DNA of 64,000 nucleotides from NCBI GenBank assembly GCA_033816765.1, contig CM066295.1, positions 2,356,001-2,420,000 of the forward strand, read 5' to 3'. Of this stretch, positions 23,763 through 32,347 are shown in pieces (within the stretch, counting starts at the first letter, position 1; every line of letters begins with the position of its first letter). This DNA comes from Nothopassalora personata (taxonomy: Eukaryota; Ascomycota; Dothideomycetes; Mycosphaerellales; Mycosphaerellaceae). The notes below the pieces were generated by a model. It saw only the letters and a program-made list of their open reading frames with translations, was not told the DNA's origin and did no database searches. The position numbers and the translations under genes are program-made.

Positions 23763-23771
23763 CTAATTCTT
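23763..23771 (+). promoter_or_regulatory. A0 self-priming primer-binding site
   Basis: CTAATTCTT begins 4 nt after the LTR end and is the exact complement of AAGAATTAG inside the LTR (23695-23703). In the Tf1/sushi lineage the 5' end of the mRNA folds back onto such a site to prime minus-strand DNA instead of using a tRNA. In family C the pair is AAGCTTTAG/CTAAAGCTT at the same spacing, which is compensatory change. No tRNA-like TGG PBS is present. Confidence 0.75.
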
Positions 23772-23796
23772 CTCTTCGTTGCAATCCATACACGCC

Positions 23797-24964
23797 ATGG
23801 AGTCCGAACGCGACGACAGCAGCGCTACGCTTGCGGCTCCCCTGAGCCCTAGGGCCCAGCAACAAGCGAGGCGTGCAGCCTTAGTCGCAAGGAGGGATGC
23901 CCTTCGGGCAGAGGTTGAGGAGAAGGAGATACAGAGGGAGATTGAACAGTTGGAGATCTTGCGGGACGCAAGCGTGCCGCCGGCGGACCCTCAGGGCGAA
24001 TCCGGCGGAGAACTATCCCCTACTCCCCCTCCCCCTCCTCCATCTGTAGTAACTGACGATGATATCGCAGCTCGAGGCGCGGTCGCATCGCATGCGACAC
24101 GTTTGCGTCTCAAAGAACCTACGCCTTTTAGAGGGGACTCGATTAAGAAAGCACGGGTATTCCTAAGGGAGCTCTCTCTTGTCTTTGCCCTCTCAGGCGG
24201 CACGTATGTGACGAACGAGTCAAAGGTCCTGTATGGGGTTATGTACCTAAGCGGAGAGGCAAGTGAGCGATGGCACGCCAACCATAGCGTCCTTGACCTT
24301 AAAGGGTATACATACCAGGACTTTGAGGAGTTCTGTCGAGACGCATGCGGTGATCCTGTGAACCGCGTGCTCAACGTGATGTTGGAGTATGAGGCGGTGA
24401 AACAGAAGGACAACCAGACAGTGCGTCAGTTTGCGACTGAAGCTGGATGTCATGGAGGATCAGTTGGGGGACTATACGGAGGCGCAACGCGTGCGACATA
24501 TGCTCGCTAAGCTTGCGCCTGGCCTGCGGTCCGCAATCGTCAAGTTTCATGACATCCCAACAACCAGAGAGGAACTGGTGATCCTGGCTTCGCGCATTGA
24601 AAGCACGGAGCGTGGCAGCGGAGGGCACGACCGCGGGCAGCATGGTCGCCGCAGGCGAGAGACTGAGGGCGACCAAGGGCGAAGCGATCGTGGCTCGAAG
24701 CAGCAGAAGCATAGTCAGGCGTCGCGCGACCCGGGTGCGAGTTACCAGCGGGACGCCGGCGGATCGTCTGTGACCTTTGATAGGACCAAAGCGGAGTGCT
24801 ATGGATGCCATAAGAAGGGTCACATTAAGACGGATTGCCCGAACAGGCACCTGTGGAAGGACCGTGGCGCGCAAGCGGTTCGCAGGGTAGACGCTGCGAA
24901 GGCTCTGACTGAGAAGGGCAGCGACCAGGGAAAAGGCAGAGGACCAGAAGTGGGTCGCTCCTGA
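23797..24964 (+). CDS. gag: A0 gag (capsid/nucleocapsid), with a 1-bp frameshift
   Basis: Start chosen at ATG 23797 (MESERDDSS), the first ATG after the PBS and conserved in position in A1-A3 and C3, where it is RIPed to ATA. It has an N-terminal charged coiled-coil-like stretch (ARRDALRAEVEEKEIQREIE), a proline run, a gag capsid segment (PFRGDSIKKARVFLRELSLVF...GEASERWHANH) and a CCHC zinc knuckle C-x2-C-x4-H-x4-C at 24797-24838. Relative to A1 and A3 there is one extra A at about 24440 (GACTGAAGCTGG). This diverts the first frame to a stop at 24510; the correct downstream frame runs 24431-24964. As read, full Gag cannot be made. A sequencing error is possible. Confidence 0.88.
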
Positions 24965-27900
24965 GTCCGAGTTTTCCTGAAGTCGACCCCTTGAGGCGAG
25001 TGGATGTGTGTCCATCGCAGCGACCAGGGAAAAGGCAGAGGACCAGAAGTGGGTCGCTCCTGAGTCCGAGTTTTCCTGAAGTCGACCCCTTGAGGCGAGT
25101 GGATGTGTGTCCATCGCAGCGACCAGGGAAAAGGCAGAGGACCAGAAGTGGGTCGCTCCTGAGTCCGAGTTTTCCTGAAGTCGACCCCTTGAGGCGAGTG
25201 GATGTGTGTCCATCGCAGCGACCAGGGAAAAGGCAGAGGACCAGAAGTGGGTCGCTCCTGAGTCCGAGTTTTCCTGAAGTCGACCCCTTGAGGCGAGTGG
25301 ATGTGTGTCCATCGCAGCGACCAGGGAAAAGGCAGAGGACCAGAAGTGGGTCGCTCCTGAGTCCGAGTTTTCCTGAAGTCGACCCCTTGAGGCGAGTGGA
25401 TGTGTGTCCATCGCAGCGACCAGGGAAAAGGCAGAGGACCAGAAGTGGGTCGCTCCTGAGTCCGAGTTTTCCTGAAGTCGACCCCTTGAGGCGAGTGGAT
25501 GCGTGTCCAGCGCGTCACTTGCGAGGCGCAGTCGAGACTCGTGAGGGCTTTCGCGAGGCCACGTTTCTCCTGGATGACTGTGCGGATCTCAGCCTAGTGT
25601 CGTATGAGTATGTACTCCGACATCAAATGCAACCCATTGATGGGGCAAGGCTGCCGAAGTTAGAGTCGTATGCGCATGACCCAGGGTATTGCTACGGCGC
25701 CTTTGCGGTTCGGCTGCGACTCGCTGATGACGCGGGAGTAGAGCGCGTGAGTGACGCCATCTGCTACGCGGTGCCTATGGGTAGGCCATCAGTGATTTTG
25801 GGTAGACCCTGGCGGCATCGTAATCGGATAGTGAAGGCCGATAAGGATGACCAGTGGTACTACGGTGCAGAGACGCCTGCGGTTCAGCAGCGTGACGCAC
25901 GCGAGTTCCTTGAGGATCTCGAGAGCTCAAAGCAGGTTTATGCGATGAGTGTTCGGGCTATTGCTGCAGCAGTACCTGAAGGAGAGGGCCCCTCGTGGCC
26001 TGAAGAATTTGCAGACTTCCGAGATGTATACGCACCTAATGAGCAGGCGAAGCGCAAGATGCCCGACGGGGTTGAGCATGCGATTGATCTCGTTGAAGGA
26101 AAGAAACCCCCTTTCAAGCCGCTGTACCACCAGTCCTTGACTGAGTTGGAGGCCTTGAAGGAGTACCTTGCGCAAGCAATGGAGAAGGGGTGGATTAGGC
26201 GGTCCGCAAGCGAGGCGGGTGCGCCTATCCTGTTCGTGCCAAAGAAGAATGGCACTCTTAGGCTCTGTGTTGATTACAGAGGCCTGAATGAGATTACAGT
26301 GAAGAACCGATACCCCCTGCCCCTAATCAGCGAGACGCTAGATAGGCTATCAGGTTCCAGGTTCTTCACTACAATCGATTTGAAGGACGCCTACCATCGT
26401 ATCCCTATTAAGCGAGGCGATGAGTGGAAGACTGCGTTTCGCACGCGATACGGACACTACGAGTACCTGGTGATGCCGTTCGGGTTAACCAACGCACCGG
26501 CAACCTTTCAAGGGTATATCAACAAGGCGCTGACCGGCTTAGTTGATGACATTTGCGTGGTCTACCTAGATGATATCCTCATCTACAGCGAGACGCGTGA
26601 GGCACACGTGCGAGCCGTACGCGCGGTGCTGGAGAGGCTACGAAAGTTTGCCCTGTTCGCAAACCCTAAGAAGTGTCACTTCTTCCAGGAGAGTGCAGAG
26701 TTCCTTGGGTTTGTCGTGAGCGCCGCAGGCGTGTCGATGGACAGGAGCAGGGTAGCCGCTATCGAGGAATGGCCTACACCTACGACCTTTCATGAGGTCC
26801 AGTCCTTCCTTGGGTTTTGCAACTTCTACCGGCGTTTTATAGAAGGATACTCAAGGGTCTGCAAGCCCCTAACGGACCTGCTAAAGGGATCCAAGGACGG
26901 CAAGAAGCACGGCCCTCTCACGTGGACCTTAAGCGAAGAGCAGGCGTTTCGACAGCTTAAGGCCGGATTCTTAGGTGCACCAATACTTAGGCACTTCGAT
27001 CCTGCGCTGCGCACGCGAGTCGAGACGGATGCCTCAGGTTTCGCGATCGCAGGTATCATATCCCAATTGTTTGGTGCTGAGTGGCATCCCATCGCGTTCT
27101 ATTCACGCAAGATGATACCAGCTGAGTGCAACTACGAGACGCACGATCAGGAGCTACTTGCAGTGGTTGAGGCTTTCAAGCATTGGAGGCCATACTTGGG
27201 GCAGCTGAATGGGCGGCAAGCTCGATGGGCTACGTTCCTGCAGTCTTTTGATTTTGTAGTGGAGCATCGGCCGGGTAAGACTAACCCAGCCGACGCGCCT
27301 TCGAGACGCAGTGACTACGCAGCCATAACGCAACAAACTTCGAACTTGCTGCCTACCTTGCAAAGTAAGCTGTCTTTCTGGAAGGAGTCTCTGGAAGGGA
27401 CAAGCGAGCCGACGGTGAAGCGCGTGCTTGCCACCTGCGAGGCGATGCAGGGCGACATAGGCGCGGCGATGGCAATGCGGAGAGGTGACCTTCCCCATCA
27501 AGACAAGCCGTCTTTACCAGCAGCAGTGTGCGCTGCAGTGATACAGGGTCAAGCTTACAGCTCGACGGGTGAGTTGATCCCACTCTTGATGAAGATCGCG
27601 CAGCAGCAAGACGACCAGTGTGTCGCATGCTTGGCGCAGGCGCCAAGCGCGAGGGACGCCAAGGGATGGCATGTGAAGGATGACCTTGTGTACTGCGGAG
27701 ACGCGATCGTGGTACCCAGGGATCACGCAATCAGGTCGCATCTGATTCGCATGCACCACGACGACGTCCTCGCGGGTCACTTTGGAAGGACCAAGACTGA
27801 AGAGCTGTTGCGACGTAATTATTGGTGGGACTCACTTAGCACGGACGTGAAACAATACGTCCAAGCCTGCAGAACCTGCCAGGGTTCGAAGGCGAGGCGC

Positions 27901-29017
27901 CATCGACCCTACGGCGAGCTGCAACCGCTTCCTAGACCGGAGCGACCGTGGCAGGAAATCACCATGGATTTCATTACGGACCTACCTCCAAGCACGCGAG
28001 CCGGTTGCATGTATGATGCGATCCTAGTGATAGTCGATCGCTACTCAAAAATGAGCTTGTACATCCCGACGACGAAGACTTGCACAGCCGTGGAGCTTGC
28101 GAGGCTCCTGCGAGACGAAGTCGTGCGACACTATGGTGTCCCGTCAGGCATAGTGAGCGACCGAGGTCCGGTCTTCACTAGTCAGTTTTGGAGTGACTTC
28201 TGCTTCGAGGCGCGTGTGAAGCGCAAGCTATCCACGGCCTTTCACCCTCAGACTGACGGCCAAACTGAGAGGGCAAACCAAACCCTCGAACAATACCTTC
28301 GTTGTTACTGCAGTGACAATCAAACTGAGTGGGCTGAGTGGCTTGCAGTTGCTGAATTCGCAGCTAATAACAGCATCCACCCAACACTGCGGATGAGTCC
28401 GTTCGAAATAGCGCACGGTTGGCGACCTGAGATTGCCCCTGCACCAACTGGATCTCGAGACGAGACCCAGGGGGGGGGAAGTACCAGCAGCGGTAACAGC
28501 TGCGAGTCGCATGCGAAAACTACGCGCTACACTCGAGGAGCGATGGAAGGCTGCAGCAGAAAGCCAGGCTCGCTACTACAACAAGACCCACCAAGCCAAG
28601 ACCTACCGCGTAGGTGACTTAGTCCTGTTGTCAACGAAGAACCTCAAGTTGGCAGTGCCAAAGAAGAAGATGGGTCCGAAGTTCATCGGCCCATACCGCA
28701 TTACGGACGCTGTCGGTTCGCAGGCGTACCGCCTAGCGCTACCAGCCGACTCAAGGCTCCACAACGTCTTCCATGTCTCTCTCCTCGAGCCGTATATCGG
28801 TAGCGATGAGGATGGACCCGTACCCCCTCTAGCTAATGAGGACGGAGAGTATGAGGTAGAGGCAGTGCTGGATAGGCGTAAGCGCAAGGGCAAGCTGCAG
28901 TATCTAGTCCAGTGGAAGGACTGGCCAGAGGAGTACAACAGCTGGGAACCGGCGGAGGGCCTCGCGAATGCGGATCGAATGGTAGCCGGCTATGAGGCGT
29001 CAAGGAGAAGCAAATGA
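24913..29017 (+). CDS. pol: A0 pol polyprotein (protease, RT, RNase H, integrase, chromodomain), two lesions
   Basis: Pol has no conserved ATG and is expected as a Gag-Pol fusion. Domains by position: repeat N-terminus to 25503; retropepsin-like segment LLDDCADLSLVS near 25567 and ILGRPW near 25800; RT 26100-26750 with [18 protein letters not shown] and YLDD (about 26563); RNase H 26990-27330 with ETDAS and ELLAVVEA; integrase with the HHCC finger (27754-27880), catalytic Asp 27967, Asp 28159 and Glu 28267; and a C-terminal chromodomain (28850-28990, YEVEAVLDRRKRKGKLQYLVQ). Lesions: a 66-bp in-frame deletion at about 27197 removes the VDYANL block holding the third RNase H acidic residue; a G9 run (28470-28478) shifts the frame, so one frame stops at 28617 and the chromodomain frame continues to TGA 29015-29017. 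Chromodomains target integration to modified histones. Confidence 0.9.
24919..25503 (+). repeat. 99-bp tandem repeat (about 6 units) at the gag-pol junction
   Basis: Near-perfect units start at 24921, 25020, 25119, 25218, 25317 and 25416; the last diverges near 25501. The period is 33 codons, so the pol frame stays open and each unit adds 33 residues (RRVDVCPSQRPGKRQ...) to the N-terminus of Pol. A1 has 1 unit (about 11680-11770), A2 2 (about 38980-39140) and A3 3 (about 54830-55115). The gag stop (24962-24964) lies in the first unit. Confidence 0.97.
24928..24934 (+). promoter_or_regulatory. -1 ribosomal frameshift slippery site GGGAAAA
   Basis: In the gag frame it reads G GGA AAA, a canonical X XXY YYZ heptamer. 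It lies in the 49-nt overlap between the pol frame (open from 24913) and gag (stop at 24962-24964), and pol is in the -1 frame. It is conserved in A1, A2, A3 and C3. Copies in later units are in a different phase (GGG AAA), so only the first can serve gag. A short potential stem (GACC...GGTC) follows. Confidence 0.75.
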
Positions 29018-29151
29018 GACTGGCACTGGAGCACAAACAAAACTTTTCTCAACTATAAACAAAACAAAAGCTGAAGAGTGGCGCGCCCACCAGGGGCCAC
29101 GCAGAGTGGTAGCAGGCGAGGAGCCCGCGAGCAGCGTGTGAGGCGAGCGCC

Positions 29152-29922
29152 TCAGTTGTCGTCACGCAGTGACTCAGGCAAGAATGCCTGGTCGGCAGTG
29201 GTGGCGGCGGCGGCGGAGGCACGCATGCGGGTCTCCCCGGCACGCTTGTGCTTGTAGGCATTGAACTGCCTGATGGCCTATAGGAAGGGTCAGCCGAAGC
29301 ACAGGGGACGCACTAGAGCCCTCCCCCGCGAGTAGCAGTCGACTCGCACGAGCGAAGCAGCGACTTACCTCCTTGATGTCGTTGCCCAGCTGGGCACACA
29401 GGCGGATCTGCTCCACCAGCTCCTGCTGCTGGAGGTCTGTGGGCGCCTGGCCCATCATGGCCGTGAGGAAGTCGCGCTGGGACCGCGCGGCGCGCAGGCG
29501 GCTCACCAGCGAGGCGATGGCGTGGCTGGTGTTGGGCACGCAGCTGTGTTTGCTGCGCCTGCAGCGGCCACACTTCTTCAGGAGCTCGCCGGTGGTGACA
29601 CTATCACAGTCATCGGCCTCGTCTAGCAAGTGGTTAGCATGCGAATCGCAGGCGACGCGCGTGGAGACTTACCCCTGACGAAGTACGGGAGGCACCGCAT
29701 GCACATGTTGATTCTCTGCGAGAGCTTGGTGGCTGGCGAGGGCGTTGGTGGCTGCGAGGGTGATGCTGGTCGCTTGCGACCACCAGGCGTTCTGGGTGCG
29801 TCGCGCACCAGAGCCGCCTGGCGGCGCTCGTCTTCTGCGGCGCTGGTGGTGCTGTCGCTGCTGGTGCTGCTGGAGGAGGCGGAGCGGCCAGAGAATGGCG
29901 GCGAGGAGGGCACGGCCGACAT
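29152..29922 (-). CDS. Antisense three-exon accessory gene with six-cysteine motif, A0 copy
   Basis: complement(join(29152..29277, 29369..29622, 29673..29922)), 209 aa. Exon 1 has 250 nt, exon 2 254 nt and exon 3 126 nt. Intron 1 is 50 bp (GTAAGT...GCTAAC...TAG), phase 1; intron 2 is 91 bp (GTAAGT...CTGAC...TATAG), phase 0. Protein: Ser/Pro/Thr-rich start, then cysteines spaced C-x2-C-x11-C-x11-C-x2-C-x6-C (CMRC near residue 75 to SKHSC near 115), a helical segment (LVSRLRAARSQRDFLTAMMG...) and an Ala-rich end. The second half (CGRCRRSKHSC) has Zn2Cys6 spacing, so DNA binding is possible; I do not recognise the family. It lies between pol and the 3' LTR, opposite strand, in all A copies and in family C with equal exon 2 length. 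A0 lacks 179 bp including intron 3 but stays in frame. A single-exon reading (29174-29629) ignores the splice sites. Confidence 0.75.
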
Positions 29923-30040
29923 GATGATGATGATGATGCTGGCGAGGCGCTTGCGATGATGGTGCGGGTGCGGGTGCGTGGTGGTGGTGTGGCGAAGGTG
30001 ATGAGCTGGGGAGCGTGCTGAGAAAGGGCTGGGTTGGGCT

Positions 30041-30055
30041 GGAGTTTTATGCCCC
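30041..30055 (-). promoter_or_regulatory. TATA-like box of the antisense gene
   Basis: On the minus strand GGGGCATAAAACTCC lies about 120 nt upstream of the ATG (29922), followed by pyrimidine-rich sequence typical of fungal promoters. Equivalent ...GGGGTATAAAACTCT... is retained in A1-A3, and family C has GAGGGTTTTAAGAAG at the same place. Confidence 0.5.
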
Positions 30056-30209
30056 TAACCAGCTGCGTCGGCATGGCAACCAAGCCTCACTCACCTACAC
30101 CTACATGACGACACGCACGCAACCCGCATGTGGGCCGCACAGCAACTATGGTTCTGGAAGTACATAGGAGCCTCTACGTAGCAACTAGCGAGCTGAGGAC
30201 AGCTCGCAC

Positions 30210-30220
30210 GGGAGGGGAGG
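30210..30220 (+). promoter_or_regulatory. A0 polypurine tract
   Basis: GGGAGGGGAGG lies 4 nt before the 3' LTR, the usual primer for plus-strand DNA synthesis. C1 has GAAGGAGAGG at the corresponding place. Confidence 0.8.
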
Positions 30221-30224
30221 CAAT

Positions 30225-30421
30225 TGTAAGGGGCAGCCCAGTGGCTAACCCCTACATGTGGCCTTGCATGTGACATGCGGTCGCGACCGGCTGCCAAGCC
30301 GCACGTGACACGCATGAGTACACCTTGCGACGCGCGATGCGTCTTGAACAAAAGGCAAGAATTAGTTCATCTACGACTGGCAGGTCGTGGGCGTGCTATA
30401 CATTGCGACATCCCCTTAACA
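30225..30421 (+). repeat. A0 3' LTR
   Basis: 197 bp, same sequence as 23563-23759, followed by the TAAGG duplication. Confidence 0.97.
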
Positions 30422-31073
30422 TAAGGACTACTTTAATTCTTACCGGAATGTTAACTTTATTAGTTTCTAGAAGGGCGACCTTATTATAAGGTTCGATAAG
30501 CTATATAAGGACGACTTCTTACGTAAGATCGGTTACCGATAGTAAGGTCTATATTAGGTGTCTAGTGTCTCCGGGGAACTTAGTACCTATATTCTTAAGG
30601 AACTTAATAGTACGCTAATAAAGGGTGTTTAGGTACGAGAAAACCTTAAGCTAGTTCTAGAGCTTCGTCCGGATAATATAGGAGTACTAAGCTTAGATAA
30701 TAGAATCGATCTCGTAATAGGGGAGGGAGAAGTCGCTAATAGCGTCGCTAATAGCGAAGATAGTAGTAATTCGAACGAGATCGAGCCTATTACCGACGAA
30801 GAGGTGCTACCTATAGGAGTTAACGAAAGGGGATCGGATCCTAAACCGGAATCTAAGAAGCTATAGGTTAGGCCTTATAACCTTTCTATAGCCGAAATTT
30901 TATAGTTTAGTAGGATCGAGACTAAGAACTAATTAGTTAGTAATAGCGTACGGAGTTTACTTCCCTTAGGCATGTGTTACGTATACTCTTTAGTTTATTA
31001 AGCTAATTCGGTTATCTAGACTTCACTTTATAGGATGTTCTTACCTTAGTTAGACCTTAGTTAGTAGAGTTAC

Positions 31074-31099
31074 ATTTACCGGTCCCGGGACCGGTAAAT
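31074..31099. repeat. 26-bp perfect palindrome, B2 3' spacer
   Basis: Same palindrome as in B1 (1319-1344), followed by TGGATTACGTAA, which echoes AGGTCACGTAA after the LTR version at 8562. Confidence 0.8.
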
Positions 31100-31599
31100 T
31101 GGATTACGTAATAGTATAGTATGCCTCTATTAAATGCTTACCTAGGTAGTTACTAGTACTAGTTTTCGGTTACATATAGGGTTATTAGACCTTTAGCATA
31201 ACCTTAATAGTACTACTCTTACTACTTATAAGACCGGTCTCGGTACTACTACCTTATAACGGTTATAGGGACACACGATAAGAGGCATACTTAAGCGTAG
31301 CTCTCTACCTACTACTTCCTCTCTTTTTCTTTAAATACTAATACTATTTAACTACTACTATATATATTAGACGGTTCTTTAGCCTCTCTCTTTACGACCT
31401 TAACCTTCTTTAAAGCCCCCTACCCTAACATTAAGCTTTTAAAGCTTACTAATACTCTAGAGTAGTACTACGAGATAGCTAACTCTTACGATCTTACTAC
31501 TAGCAAATCCTAGTTATTATAGCTTTAGCTAGTCCTTCGTTACGCCCGGCTAGTTCGAGTATAGCGCTTACTAGTACTATTACTAGGCTTACCCACCTA

Positions 31600-32338
31600 C
31601 CTTAGACCTTATTCGAGTCCCTTCGTCTACCGGACAACGTTAAGTATGTCCTTACTAACTCGAACACGCCGAAGTCCGCCGCTAATATTATGTTCCGGGA
31701 GCTTAGTCCTTAGAAGCGGGTTAAGGTATTAAAGGACTTCTATAAGGGCTTCGAGAAGGTGTTCGAAGACTACTCCGTCTAGGTTAACCTGTTTTTCGAG
31801 GAAGTTAAGAACGGTATAGGTAAGAGCTATAAGGATAAATTCCTTAGTAATAAGAAGCTCGATGTCTTATTTCCTATCGTTAGTAAGATTCGTAAGACCG
31901 GTTTAGAGATTCGTAATCGTAAGAAGACTCTTCGAGCTACGCTTACCCGCTACTAGCTATAGTAGATAGATAATAAAATTCTTAATCGACGTATTATCTC
32001 TAAGCTTTATAGTACTAACAGCGGGCGCCGCTACTTCACGGCCTTTATTAATAAGTACCTAGACTATAGTAGGGCAGTGAGTAGAATTTAGAGGGCATTA
32101 ATCTAGCGTATAAGGATCGGCCGTAAGGGTATAGATCGTAAGCGAATTCTAGAGCCTAGTAATCTTACCTAGTACGATAGGGAGGCTAAAGCACGTAGTA
32201 TTAATCCGTAGTCGGCTAAGAGTAGGGAGATTATTAGAAGATACCGCCTAGCTATCTATAAGAATAGCCTTCTATACTTTATAGAAGGTACTATTACTAA
32301 GAAGTCCGCGTCCTTAGAGGATAGTATAGATTAACCTA
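31600..32338 (+). pseudogene. Unidentified ORF 3' of family B pol (B2 copy), RIP-broken
   Basis: The forward frame beginning near FESLRLPDNVKYVLTNSNT runs ~240 codons with about ten TAG/TAA codons that correspond to Gln/Trp. Motifs: NIMFRELSP, KVLKDFYKGFEKVFEDYS, KLDVLFPIVSKIRKTGLEIR and FTAFINKYLDYSRA. No catalytic motif known to me. The frame is the same in B1 (1-830 -), so it was coding in the source element. Confidence 0.55.
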
Positions 32339-32347
32339 GACTATTAA

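Larger units (their letters stand above)
23563..30421 (+). mobile_element. Family A Ty3/gypsy chromovirus copy A0, unRIPed, full length
   Basis: 6859 bp with two 197-bp LTRs that appear identical by eye, bounded by TAAGG on both sides (23558-23562 and 30422-30426). Layout: LTR, self-priming PBS, gag, -1 frameshift site in a 99-bp tandem repeat, pol (protease, RT, RNase H, integrase, chromodomain), an oppositely oriented spliced gene, polypurine tract, LTR. CA and TG dinucleotides are at normal frequency, unlike every flank, so it inserted after the flanks were RIPed or escaped RIP. Identical LTRs argue for recent insertion. Three coding lesions (24440, 27197, 28470-28478) suggest it moved by help from another copy or decayed since. 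Confidence 0.97.
30422..32347 (+). mobile_element. Family B copy B2, right part (integrase end to truncated 3' ORF)
   Basis: Continues B2 after A0: integrase C-terminus (FLEGRPYY, about 30460) to about 30900, a spacer with the palindrome (31074-31099), and the unidentified ORF to 32338. B2 then stops matching B1 after CTAGACTAT and meets a B LTR in the opposite orientation. No B2 3' LTR in the correct orientation is visible. Confidence 0.8.

Noticed and set aside
23760..23780. tRNA primer-binding site for A0
   Set aside because: No TGG-type tRNA 3'-end complement follows the LTR; the perfect complement to the LTR 9-mer explains priming better.
24371..25411. 346-aa minus-strand ORF and a 232-aa minus-strand ORF (24820-25518) with repeated peptides
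   Set aside because: Both are shadows of the 99-bp tandem repeat, whose length is a multiple of three and so keeps several frames open. No conservation or start context supports them.
24919..25503. CRISPR-like array
   Set aside because: Units are directly adjacent with no unique spacers, inside a eukaryotic retroelement coding region.
29174..29629. Single-exon reading of the antisense ORF (151 aa)
   Set aside because: It starts inside intron 1 and reads through intron 2. The spliced model uses consensus sites, and the other A copies and family C support its frame.
29630..29959. 109-aa plus-strand ORF and the 149-aa minus-strand ORF at 29634-30083
   Set aside because: Off-frame shadows of exon 1 and the promoter of the antisense gene; not kept in A1-A3 beyond scraps.
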